This document shows, piece by piece, positions 28,021 to 38,579 of a DNA stretch of 39,162 nucleotides. The position numbers were made by a program, and so were the translations under genes. The first letter of the stretch is position 1; each line of letters begins with the position of its first letter. The notes below the pieces were generated by a model. That model saw only the letters and a program-made list of their open reading frames with translations. It was not told the DNA's origin and searched no databases. This DNA is from Zygnema cylindricum (taxonomy: Eukaryota > Streptophyta > Zygnematophyceae > Zygnematales > Zygnemataceae). The DNA lies in the NCBI GenBank assembly GCA_037447655.1, contig JBBHKE010003535.1:208937-248098 (forward strand), given 5' to 3'.

Positions 28021-29030
28021 TGTTGTTCTATGACTACTAGTACAGGTGGAGCTGCAGCAGTAGATGTAGAAGTAGACATGATTCTTAACATAAGCTAACA
28101 AGATTTCTACCGAACTGCACTTTTTGCTGACACTATAAAACCAGACTCACGACTCCAATTACAGCCAAATTCAGTATACAATTAAATAACCATGCATACA
28201 GCCGATTCCCAAAATTGCAACACAATTGATCCAGTAAACCATAAGATATAGGAGCTGCAAATTTCCCAAAAACTCCCTTTTAGTTTCCCATATTCCCAAA
28301 ATTGGATAAAAACAATTTGACTAAGTCCTAAACTTATACACTTAGAGTATGTCTACTGCTAACTAACAAATCAACAAATAACACCTGGCACTGTAAGACT
28401 ATACTACAAAGTGACAAGGTACCGAAACTGTACATCACTGTACCAAGGTACTTCTAGTACTGCTAGCCGTAATCTAGCTAGTGAAACACTATTTTTTAAA
28501 GCACTAAACTACAAATCAATGTGATCAGATATTTACAAAATAGAAGATATACGACTAATGTTGATGTTGCTTAGTCATCATCGGTCACGTCAATCCACCC
28601 GCCTGTTGTCTTGAGGTACGGACCACCTGAGTGAGTACAATCCGTTTAGTCACTTGGGTCCATGCTCGAATCTTGTCCGTCGACTTTGATTCGTATCAAC
28701 GATAGAAATAGTTCCGTACGGAACATTTCTCCCAGATGCCTGCTTTCGACTCCGTCCATCCGATCCTGCCAGCTTTCGACTTCGTCCATCCGATCCTGAG
28801 AGTCTGTTCGTCCGATGGTTAACACGTATAGGTTAATGTCGACGTCTTCACGGATTAAGTGAAAAGGTCCTAGATGCCAACGCATGTCCATGTAGAAGTA
28901 CAGTACTGTCTTTCATGCTACTAAAACACTAATAGAGGTAAGTATTACATTTTGACTTAAAAAAAATATTTTATGTCCTAATCTCCTCCTTACAACCCTA
29001 TCTATTGAGGACAAAGCATTAAATTCAACA
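28021..29030 (-). repeat. 5' LTR of C2
   Basis: TGTTGTTCTATGACTAC...TTAAATTCAACA (+ reading), 1010 bp. It aligns with the C1 LTRs (for example CTTACAACCCTATCTATTGAGG near 28989 versus 6919). It contains a local duplication of GCTTTCGACTnCGTCCATCCGATCCTG (about 28742-28798). Confidence 0.85.
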
Positions 29031-30090
29031 GAATCCGAGGACGAGGAGGGTGAGCTCTTGCTGGATGAGGAGTTAGAAGTAAAGACCGAGGTCGAAATTC
29101 CTCGAGAGCAGAATTGTTCTTTTGGAGGTTTGAAAGGTGAAGGAGGTTTGATTGTGGATTTCGATGCCTCCATACACATGTGTAAGGATAAACACCTGTT
29201 CACTAAGATGAGAAAGATTCCCACCGTAGAGATAGAGTATGGGGATGGGATGGTAGTCACTACTATAATGGTAGGATCGGTAGATCTGAAAGTTTTAGTG
29301 GATGAAAAGACAAAGACATCCACAGTGACATTCTCTGATGTGTTGTTTATTCCAGAGCTAAACAAAAACCTCATCTCAACGTATGTGTTAGATGTTAAGG
29401 GTTTTGAGACTAGCACTAGGAAGGGAACCTTTACTGCTAGCTTTGAACAGGAAGTTTATTTCACTGCAGACAAAGGTAGCCACGGGATGTTTAGGCTGAT
29501 TTTGAGCAATGAAAAGAAGAAATTCTACTTTGCTGATGTTCATGATATTATGTTGCGGCATAAGAGGCTTGGACATGTGCATTTAGATAAGTTGAAATAA
29601 ATGAAAAAGATGGGAATAGTGGAAGGAATTCAGTAGGGAGAAAGTGAAAACCTAAGTGACTGTAGTGGTTGTGCTCAAGGTAATGCACAGAGATTACCCT
29701 TCCCAAAGGAATCCACTTATAAAGGGGAAAAAGTGTTAGACTTAGTACACACTGATATTTGGGGACCGGCCAGAGTGCCCTCACCAGGTGGTAAAAGGTT
29801 TATGATGACAATCACTGACAATTGGTCTCGATACTCTAGAGTGTATTTTTTGAAAAATAAATGAGATGCCCCACAGGTTTTTAAAGAATATAAGGCATGG
29901 AGTGAGAAACTCCATGAAAGCTCTATTAAGAGAGTAATGAGTGTTAATGGGGGAGAGTATACCTCCAATCAGTTTGAAGATTTTTTGAGTGAAGATGGAG
30001 TGCAACATCGAAAGATAGTTCCTAAAAATCCTGAGCAGAATGGTGTAGCCGATACGATAAATCCCCCCCTTATCCCCCCCTTATCCCCCC
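29031..30090 (+). pseudogene. D2 protease and integrase core (broken)
   Basis: From 29058 the frame encodes an acidic linker, then the protease region LIVDFDASIHMC (catalytic Asp kept but the following Gly is Asp). PELNKNLISTYVL and HKRLGHVHLDKLK follow, with a stop at 29598. The integrase core continues with HTDIWGPARVPSPGG (first Asp intact), a TGA at about 29862, and SVNGGEYTSN, where the second catalytic Asp is Val. PKNPEQNGVAD is retained. A C-rich run of three CCCCCCTTAT-like units (about 30063-30095) replaces sequence present in D1. Confidence 0.85.
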
Positions 30091-30099
30091 TTTATCAGT

Positions 30100-30795
30100 A
30101 TGGTGTCAGACAAAAATATAGGAAAGAGATTTTGGGCCGAACCTATGAAGTGTGCAAATTATCTCAAGAATAGAGTTCTTACTTTGGCAGTAAAAGACCA
30201 AACTCCTTATGAGAGATGGACCGGCCGAAAACCAAATGTTTCACACTTAAAGGTTATCGGTAATCAAGTATTCGGCTTACACACAGATCGGTCAAACTGG
30301 AAGTTGGATCCAAAAGGAAAACCACGATATCTGCAAGGATATCATGAAGATGTAAAAGGATATAGAGTGTATGATCTTAAGAGAGAAGATATAATCCTAG
30401 TGAAACATCTAGTAGTCATAGATGAAAGGAAATCTATAAATCCCATTAAGCATACAAAGACAGTCAAAATCAGATTTGAGTTAGAAAATTCTGATGACTT
30501 TGAGCTTCCTAACTATCTAAGTTTTCGAGAAGATGATGATCTTGCAGGTACAAATCAAACCGAGGAGAATTCAGCCATGGAACCCCTAGTGCCAACTCCA
30601 ACCGAAGCGAAAGACGTGGTGGAAATAGATTCGCAATCGAGGGATAAGGGAGAAGTCCAAACTGCTCAAAAGAATCCACGAGAGCCATCCATTTCAGTAT
30701 CAAAGTTTGAGGGTGGAAGGAGAAGCAGCAAAATATTGCAAGAGAAACAAGTCAACAACAAGGTAACCAAACTGTCTCATCCCGATGAACCCTAG
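30100..30795 (+). pseudogene. D2 integrase C-terminal part and linker
   Basis: An uninterrupted frame: DKNIGKRFWAEPMKCANYLKN, TPYERWTGRKPNVSHLKV, KGKPRYLQGYHEDVKGYRVYD and REDIILVKHLVV, which is the copia integrase tail. A long Ser/Glu/Lys-rich linker precedes RT. A stop at 30793 (CCC-TAG) separates it from RT. The D1 equivalents are 4010-4255 and 5430-5714. Confidence 0.85.
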
Positions 30796-31446
30796 ACTTA
30801 TGGTGAGGCGATGAAATGTCCTGAGAGGAACCGGTGGAAGACTGCCATTAATGAGGAGATGGCTTCGATTATGGCAGCCAATACGTGGGAATTAGTGGAT
30901 TGTCCCTTTGATAGGAAGCCAATCGAGTGTAAGTGGGTAGTCAAATTGAAACTCAACCCGAATAACACCATTGAGCGCTACAAGGCTAGATTAGTGGCGA
31001 AGGGATTTACCCAAAAAGAGGTAATTGACTACAAGGAGACTTTTTCTCGGATCGTCTGGTTTCCCTCTGTTCGGATACTTCTCAGTATGGCGGCAGCAGA
31101 AGACATGGAAGTGCATCAGATGGACATCAAGATGGCCTTCCTACATGGAGAGTTGGAAGAGAAGATTTTTATTCGACAGCCCGAAAGATTTGTGGAGCAA
31201 GGGGAGGAGAGCAAGGTATGTCGATTGATCAAATCTTTGTATGGGCTGAAACAGGCGTCACGGCAATAGAACAAGAAGCTCGGTGAGTTTTTTACAGGTT
31301 TGGGATATTTTCGGATCAGCTCAGATCACTGAATTTATTTGTTTGAAGATGAGGAAGGAATTATTTTTATTGCAATTTATGTTGATGATTTGCTTGTGTT
31401 AAGTAAATCTATGGATAAAATTAATAAGTTGAAAAATGATGACGAT
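30796..31446 (+). pseudogene. D2 reverse transcriptase, 5' half
   Basis: CPERNRWKTAINEEMASI, ANTWELVDCPFDRKPIECKW, NNTIERYKARLVAKGFTQKE, MDIKMAFLHGELEEKIFI and CRLIKSLYGLKQASRQ follow the copia RVT_2 order. A TAG at 31267 interrupts, then NKKLGEFFTGLGYFRI and the active site IYVDDLLVLSKS (YVDD at 31378-31389). Truncated right after. Confidence 0.88.
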
Positions 31447-32640
31447 TTTTAATATCGAATCTGGAATGACGTGGCACCACACCTCTGCTAACACGTGGAT
31501 TACAGACTTGTGCAATGAAACTTTGTTCAAATTGTAGCATTCTGTAATGTTGGTCGTAGAATTACAGAATATCCTAATGGAACTTCACCCTTAGGGTGAA
31601 GTTACATCAAATGTTTTTGTAATCATGCGGCCGACTCTACAGACCGGGTCGATTGAGGGTGAAGTTCCATCATACGTTTTTGTAATCGTACGTCCAACTC
31701 TACAGATCGAGTCGATTAAGTCGATGTTCCATCACGTAGACTTTGTAAACCACGTGTTCTAAATTGCCTGGGGCCATGCAAGCTACGATCCGATAGTGAA
31801 TATCTTTCAAATTTTTAGCACCGACAAACTTAACTTCAAATCTTCTTTTGCTTACCATGTACCTGCGTACGAAATCATCATACGACATAACTTTTATACT
31901 TTTTTCATACGCCAGTCTGTACGCCAGCTCATTTTTTAGTGTTTTTGTTTTCGAACATAACGAAAGTCCTTTGAGAGAAATAGTGTGACGAACAAAAGTT
32001 ACCGAAAAAAGCGTGACGGAATGTTACGAAATTTCGTTTTAATTTTCGGTTGTTTTTGGAAAGCGTCGGATTTTTTCCATACACGATCCACATGATAAGA
32101 AAGGAACTTTGACACGAGTGGAAGGAGTGGATGGACCACCGCTTTGGGACTTTGCTTGGACTTTTTTATTGGTATTGCGAATCGGGACGTAGAGAACAAT
32201 TACGATAGGGTAAATATAGATTAGTTCTTTAAAAAAATGGGTCTTGATTTGGTTCAATATAGGCGTAGTTTTGGTGAATGTTGGACAAGGGATTTTTTTT
32301 TGTCGCTGTAAGCGTTATTATAATTTTGTAAAAATGTTCATGATGTTTAATAAAGCTTTTTGATAAACTGTCTATCACTTTTTATTGTGATTGTGTGTTT
32401 ATTAATAGTTATGTATATATGCTCCAAAAAGATATAAATAAAAGATAACAACGAAAAAAAATCTACATTCTGTAATTTTTATTTTGGGTTTTATTCTGTT
32501 TGAGCGACGGAGGATTTTTTATGTTTGAGCGAGGGGGGAATAGTTTTAGTGAATTGTAAAATCCACTTATGTGAAAATAAAACGATTAAATGAAAGGGCC
32601 AAAAAAAAAACAATGATGAATAAAAACACAGCGATGGGCA
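31447..32640. other. Unassigned region with 63-bp tandem repeat
   Basis: No recognisable gene. It contains a perfect 11-bp-arm hairpin AACTTCACCCT-T-AGGGTGAAGTT (31581-31603) and two copies of a 63-bp unit (31594-31656 and 31657-31719: GGGTGAAGTTnCATCA..TTTTTGTAATC..CTCTACAGA..GTCGATT). A weak third partial copy follows. There is also a 12-bp palindrome ACGAAATTTCGT near 32028. AT-rich afterwards. The junction with D2 at 31446 shows no duplication. Confidence 0.5.
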
Positions 32641-32784
32641 TTGAATGTGTCCCGACACTATGCCGCAAAGATGCTTTTTGAAAAGCGCCTCCTCCATCAT
32701 CATCTCCCAGTAGATGTTCTCTGATCCATCTAAGATGGGCACCCTTGATGGTTAGCCCGTAACCTGAAATTCTATGGACTCCAT
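32640..32784 (-). pseudogene. Element E Gag start
   Basis: The ATG at 32784-32782 lies in the LTR: MESIEFQVTG, then a stop in the mutated primer region, then SRVPILDGSENIYWEMMMEEALFKKHLCGIVSG. It aligns closely with element B Gag (VPMFDGTNFTYWE...LLFEKHLWGIVSG). Homology ends near 32640, so only about 45 codons remain. Confidence 0.7.
32749..32764 (-). other. Primer-binding site of element E (mutated)
   Basis: The - strand reads GGTTACGGGCTAAC next to the LTR end ATTTCA. It differs at a few positions from GGTTATGGGCCCAC. Confidence 0.65.
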
Positions 32785-33897
32785 TAGCCCACAGAATCCA
32801 CAACTATAAAATCTCTCCTAGATAGTATTGTTCTTTTTGACTTTGCCAGTTAATAACTACTGCCTACAAAGACAATTCATACAACAAGGTTCACGTTTAT
32901 GAAGACAAGGCTCTCCCAGAGTGAAACGTAAAAAAAAATGTATAATTTGCTCTTCTAAGTGTTTAGTTATGGTTAATTAAAGCCAACTCTTATACATAGA
33001 CTCTTTGTGGCAGTTAATAACTACCACCTACAAAGACAATTCATACAACCACGTTCACCCTTGTGAAGACAATGCTCTCCCCAGAGTGAAACGCAAAAAT
33101 AAGTGTATAATTTGCTCTTCTAAGCTCTTAGTTATGGTTGATTAAAGTCACCTCTTATATATTGACTCTTTGTGGCAAAGAGGGGATCAAAAACTATCTA
33201 AGCCCTAAAACCCTTTTCGGTGACCTTATCTATTGAGCTTTCCACCGATCAGAAGATTGTCTAGTACATTTATGTACAACCCGAAAGTACACTAGTCGCC
33301 ATAGGATTTGTACAGCTTTTATACGGTACTAATAAAATTAAGGTACCTTCCACATCCGTCGCCATGGTTTTCTCTCCTCTTTTTCCAATATCTAATGGGG
33401 TGTTGCCACGTGTCAATCTGTAGCCCAGCTAAAAAACCATTCCGGGTTATCGGCGCTCTTGAGGTCGTCTGATCAGAATATTTATTTTTTTCCATCGTTT
33501 CAATCATACGGCGTGCGAAATCTTTCGGGCGGCCGTAACATTCTGTATATCCATGTGAGACAGTTTTGCTATATTCCGTTAAATGACAATTTCGTGCATA
33601 ACATCTTTATTAATGCGTAACACTTCATGTGTGTATCGACATTTTTAATACAAATGGCTAAAGGCGGCAATTACAATGGACATAGTAGGACCAGGGATTG
33701 AATCCTGGTCAATCCACCCTTTTTTATCAAAGGCTACTCTGTTTCTCTCTCTTTGTCACTGCCTTAGCATGTCATCCTAGCTACTAAGGAGGCAACCATG
33801 GCTCTTTCTCTCTCTCACGCCCTTAGAGCCTGGTAAGTCAGTGTTCCCCAGTAATCTAAGAGTGAAAAGAAAAGATAAAAATTACCCCTTTTCAACA
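32765..33897 (-). repeat. LTR of element E
   Basis: TGAAATTCTATGGACTCC...CCCTTTTCAACA (+ reading), 1133 bp, related to B LTRs. The interval 32848-33011 is repeated at 33012-33176 (164-bp period), and each copy ends at a TATA-like CTTATA(C/T)AT..GACTCTTTGTGGC. It also has CACGTG at 33407-33412 and a T-arm-like hairpin at 33689-33710. Gag start and primer site lie on its left, and polypurine tract and RNase H on its right. Confidence 0.85.
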
Positions 33898-34690
33898 CTC
33901 CTCTAAATTCTTAGCTTCCTTTCTCCCTTAGACCACAACCTTTTTCTGCCATAAACTTATTTGGGAAGACTTGGTCATCATGTCTGCAAGCATTTCCCTA
34001 TCAGGTCTATAAACAAATTTGTTAATTTTGTTTTCCACCTTTTCCCTTACAAAGATAAGTTTGAAATCCATGTGCTTTGCCGAAAAAATGGTATTTAGGA
34101 TTAGCAGCATTTTTTATTGCTGTCTGATTATCACGGAAGATATTTTTCACACCATTTTTCATTAATCCCAATTCTTGCAGACTTCACCCACATCAACTTT
34201 TTCACAGCTACACAGGAGGCCATACACCCAGCCTCCATTGTGGACTGAGCAACAACCTTTTGTTGTTTGTTGCTCCTACAATAAGCATCTATACCAATTT
34301 GCAAGAAATACCCAGATGTTGACCTTCTCAATGGCACATCTTTATAATTGGCATCACTCTAAGTGGTGATTTCCGTATTTTCCCCACCCAGATTCAACCA
34401 TAGTTCCCTTGTTCCCACAAGATATCTTTTCACCCTCTCGATTGCCTCCCATTCCTTTTCCTACAATAATCCAGTATCCTACTGCAGCATCCTGCAGCTG
34501 TAATATTTGGTCGGGTGCACTTCATAAAATAGACGAGACTTCCTAAAATGTAATATTTGGTCGGGTACACTTCATAAAATAGACGAGACTTCCTAAAATT
34601 TGCCTATATGGAATGTTCTACATAATTTTTTGTTCTTCTGACTTATCTGGTCATCGAAAAGTATGACTCCTCCCTCAGCATTACTTTCAC
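33898..34690 (-). pseudogene. Element E RNase H end with polypurine tract
   Basis: The - strand polypurine tract AATTTAGAGGAG abuts the LTR. Upstream coding ends in KVENKINKFVYRP..MLADMMTKSSQISLW and a stop at 33928. Before it are KHMDFKL..FVREK (33928-34110) and STSGYFLQIG...KQQKVVAQSTMEAGCMASCVAVKK (34337-34131), where the usual MEAEY context is MEAGC. Further upstream TRPNITAA is split by a 50-bp tandem duplication (34501-34550 and 34551-34600). Homology fades into the purine tract at about 34690. Confidence 0.83.
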
Positions 34691-34691
34691 T

Positions 34692-35265
34692 AGCGCGAGG
34701 GTTAGAGATAGGGTGAGGGAGAGGGAGAGAGAGATAAAGAGGAAAAGGGAGAGGGAGATAGAAAGGGAGAGAGAGAGGGTTAGAGAGGCAAAGAGAGCGA
34801 GGGAGTGAAATATAGTGAGATAAATAAAGTGGTAGATAGAGAAAAGGAGAACGAGGTTAAAAAAAAGTGGAAGTAGAGAGAGAGAAATAGGAGGAGGGGG
34901 TGGCCAAAGAGATAGATGGAGAGAGATTTAAAGAGAGTGGGAAGAGAGAGAGATAGAAAGGAAAGGGAGAGAGAGTGTGTGAAAATGGGAGTGAGAACGA
35001 GAGAAAGAGAAAAGGAGAGAGAGAGGGAGAGAAATGGAGAGAGAGAGAAGTAGAGAGGGATTGAGAGAGGGAGATAAAAAAAGAGAGAAAAAGAGAGGGG
35101 GAGAGAGAGAATGAAAGATAGAAAGGGAGAGAGAGGGGAGAGTGAGTGGTGGAGAGAGGGGGAGAGAGAGAGAGGAAAGTGATCGAGGGAGAGAGGGAGA
35201 GTGAGAGAGAAAGAAAGAGTAAAAGAAAGGGAGAGCGTAAAGGGGAAGGAGAAAAAGAGAGAGGA
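34692..35265 (+). repeat. Low-complexity purine tract (GA-rich), ~570 bp
   Basis: The + strand is almost purely purine, built of irregular GAGAGA, GGGAGA and GAAAGGGAG units with scattered T. The complementary strand gives long accidental Ser/Leu/Pro frames (34780-35309) that are not genes. Such tracts can form triplex (H-DNA) structures and bind GAGA-type factors. Confidence 0.9.
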
Positions 35266-38200
35266 TCCCACACTATTTGATTCCTTACACTAATTATTGT
35301 TAACACCATAAACTATTCACGGTGTAGAATAGGGTAGCGCATGCGTTATTTTGGTATTTTGGCCTTCCACCGACACAGGTTGAAGGAATATAGTCATACT
35401 GATTGTACAATTGTGTTCAAGTTGACATAAGCGCTTACTCCAAACCAGAATAGCGTTTGCGTTTATCATGCGAGAACATTGGGTGACGTGGTCTTGACAA
35501 AACCCTACAGGACCCTATGTTACCTCATGTGCAGCATTGCATACTTGTGTTGCGGTTTGTGATGTAGCGGTCTCTAAAGAACGAGTGACTGCGCTCGACG
35601 ATCCTTTGAAGTTGAAGGACGTGGCAGCTCTTCAGTCGGCTTTCTACCACCAGTGTATGGCGGTAGCTCTTCAATTTTCCCAAGCCACTATCCCAAGGTT
35701 CGGCCATTATCCGACAAAGTGCGGTGGTGACTTGTGGCCGAGGATTGCGAGACTCACCCCCCCACCACTAGGCGCATATAGACGATGTTCGTAGTTCTGA
35801 CCTTTAGTGTGGCATAGTCCAATGCTTTAGTGTCTAGGTTAGTTTGCAGTGTTTGTACGGTTTGGTTTTTGTTGCACTTGCTTCCCTTTTTTTTTTTTTT
35901 TTTTTTCAGGCTATTAAACAACCTTTGTTGTGCTTACCATGTCCTTGGAATGTTGGAACATCGGAAACAGTGAGTTTCCGTTAATGAGAGTGTAAATGGC
36001 TGACTGCAGCATAAAAAGGAGGCAGTCCAACACAATCGTTCCTTAGTTTAACTCGGACATAGAAACATAAGAGTTCAGCGCAGGTCTGATCTGACCCTAT
36101 TATTAATATCTCGTTTCTATGCTTCGACAATATTTACTTCAATGAGCGAGAAATACCGCAGAGACATTTCTATTTAAATTAGCCATTTCTACTGGCTACG
36201 TTGTTTTACCTGAGAGTATCCAATTTCTCCTGCAGTAAAATGCTAGCCGGCTGTGAGATAAACAGGTCGATTTTCACGAGACAAAAGTCGTCAGCTTGTA
36301 CCAATTCTGTATGAGTTCTGTAAGAATGTGCACTTGCTTCTCTTGCAGAAAATATTGCTTTAGTTCAAATATTGGCGTTGAGAATAAAATCAGCAAAACT
36401 ACAGATCCAGAATGGACTTAAATAAATAACAGGGAGGTGAGCAACTTCCGCAAAAAGCATATGGGAAAATTAAGAACGTGGTGCCACTTCCCAAGTTCAA
36501 AAGCATTGTTCAATTGCTTCCAGATGGCTCTTCACCCAATAAAGCTTTCTGAACCCTAAATTGTTGCTAAGAGAAAATCAACCAGCCACTTTTAGTTATG
36601 GAGACGATGAAGGGCCCAAATGTTGTTGGGTGTAGGACATGGCAAGGACTTCAAAAAGGTGGGAGAAACAAACAGGCTTTTTTAGGGTTTCGAAAAGACA
36701 AGGAGTTCCAAGAAAGGAATCTCTTGACAATGTTCGAAATTAAGGTGAATTGCAATTTAATGAGTTTTTGTATTGCACACATACGTCAGATTATTGGTCA
36801 TATTTTGAAATGAGATTTTACGTTGGTTGGCACTTAACTTCATTACCAGTGAGTGCGAACTCCGGCATGCAATTCTACCTTGACCTCCATTGCAAACGTT
36901 CTGTGGTAGCAAATGCTGAATAAATTGAAGAAGCTAGTGAACATCTTCAAAATGTTGAAAAAGTCCATTTTGGCTTGCGACACAGGCAGGGCAACTTCCA
37001 TGAAAGATATGTGAAAGATATTATCATTTGTTTGATTGTATTTGTCAGTAGAGGATTGTTTCTAACTTTTGAAGGAGTACATGGAATATATGCTTCAAAG
37101 GAGCAGATGTGAAGTGTCTCTACTCCAAGTGAGAAAATTGAAAATGGTGGGATTCAACTTAACCACTAGGTACAAAATGCTTATACCAGGTGTAGTGACT
37201 TGGTGGTGGAGCACATAAATGCATATGATGACTGCAGCCTGGCAAAGTTAAAATTATTGCACTCTTACTTGAAGGGCAATCACATGTCTGCAACCTTCCA
37301 GGCAGGACATGCTATTTTTCAAGCCTAATAAAGCCACAATATTTTGGACAGCACATTCTCAAAGGGTAGAATTCAGATCATTGTTCATTTCACAATTCAT
37401 AATTCACAATTCGTTTCAAAATTGGTTTGATGTTCCACTTTTTAATCACAAAAATACTATCGGAGGATATTAGCCTGGAAATTAGCAGGTTTTGGACAAA
37501 AGCAGAAAAAATGTTTTATGGTAGCATCAGTGCACACACGATGCAAGCACATATTGAAGAGCAACGAAAAAATACACATCAACATATTATTGATTTCTAG
37601 ATGAATTTCCATACATCACACTTGAAAGCTTCTTATTGGTCATGCAACTGTACTAAATTCAATAACTGACAAACATCATCTGACCGGAGAAAAAAAATCC
37701 TCCAGTCATTTTCGCAAAAGTCAGTGAAGATATTGAACTTGGCATCTACACAAAGTCTGATTCAAACCAGAATCGTTGAAAACAGATGAAATCTCATGTA
37801 AGTTTCATCCCGGAACATGAAATACAAGCAATTCATAGAGGAAACCAAAGAAATTGAAAAAAAAAATATATTTTATATATGATTGGTTTAAGAAATGTAG
37901 AGAAGAGTTTAAGGAGAAGAAAAACAGTAGTGATGGGAAAAAAAATCATGAAAAGTTAAAGTGCAACAAGAGGGGAAGAGAGCAGTGGGTAAGTAAAGTA
38001 AGATGCATACAGAGGTGAAGAACAGAGGCAGACACAAAGAAAAGGAAAGGAAACAGTAGGGAGGGCAATAGATGACGGGGACAAGCAGCAGAGAGAGAGG
38101 GAGAGAGTTATCTGTGCTAAGTGATAGTTCCAGTTCAATGCATCAGCAGCGAATGACATAAGTTTAACTGCAGCAAGAATCGCTTTTTGTATCAAACATT

Positions 38201-38579
38201 GACATCAATGCAACTTTGTGCTCCAAAAGTGCATGATAACATCAAAAATATATACTGCACCAATAAAATAAAATAGCATTACCGTGGGAAGTGATACTTT
38301 CTCTTGTTCAGATAAACTTGTTCAGAGCATCTATCCTGACAATGTAAGGGCTGGAAAACAATAATTACTGAGAATGAAACACATATTTTGCAGAAGAAAC
38401 TAGAAATCTAACTCCTGATCTAACCAAGGATTCTAATGATGATCACATAACTCATCATCCACACCACCAGCAACCTTATCCAAAAGGTCTTTGACATATA
38501 TTTGTCCCATATCAAGTTACAGTCACTGACTGTAGTTCAACCTTCTTAGAGAGAACCAAGTGAAACATCTAATCACCTT
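35266..38579. other. Intergenic region, no recognised gene
   Basis: About 3.3 kb without a recognisable coding region or retroelement. A frame at 35537-35794 (85 codons, ...PTKCGGDLWPRIARL) is unremarkable. A run of 20 T (35887-35906) followed by CAG resembles a 3' splice site but has no identifiable exon. A near-palindrome TACAGTCA-C-TGACTGTA (38518-38534) lies just downstream of the host gene stop. The part near 38579 should contain the 3' UTR and poly(A) site of that gene, but I could not place them. Confidence 0.5.

Larger units (their letters stand above)
25690..29030 (-). mobile_element. Copia-type element C2 (5' half only)
   Basis: Read on the - strand: 5' LTR 28021-29030, degenerate primer site, Gag, protease and integrase, then truncation within the integrase-RT linker near 25690. 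RT, RNase H and the 3' LTR are missing. Its proteins match those of C1 domain for domain. It inserted into D2: the D2 sequence resumes at 29031 with GAATCCGAGG, equivalent to 2958 in D1. GAATC would be the target duplication, but its partner was lost with the truncated end. Confidence 0.88.
29031..31446 (+). mobile_element. Copia-type element D2 (partial, decayed)
   Basis: A + strand D-family copy from the acidic Gag-protease linker to the RT active site, about 85-90% identical to D1 by eye over the shared part. The left end was cut by C2 at 29031. The right end stops just after the YVDD block at about 31446, where unrelated sequence begins. RNase H and both LTRs are absent. D2 supplies the uninterrupted reading used here to place the insertions in D1. 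Confidence 0.88.

Noticed and set aside
34780-35309. Long - strand open frames rich in Ser, Leu, Pro and Phe
   Set aside because: They are translations of the GA/CT low-complexity tract, without biased ends or a domain.
35887-35912. T-run followed by CAG as a 3' splice site
   Set aside because: No identifiable exon follows. A 20-T homopolymer can also be a poly(A) relic of a retroposed sequence on the other strand, but no such body was recognised.
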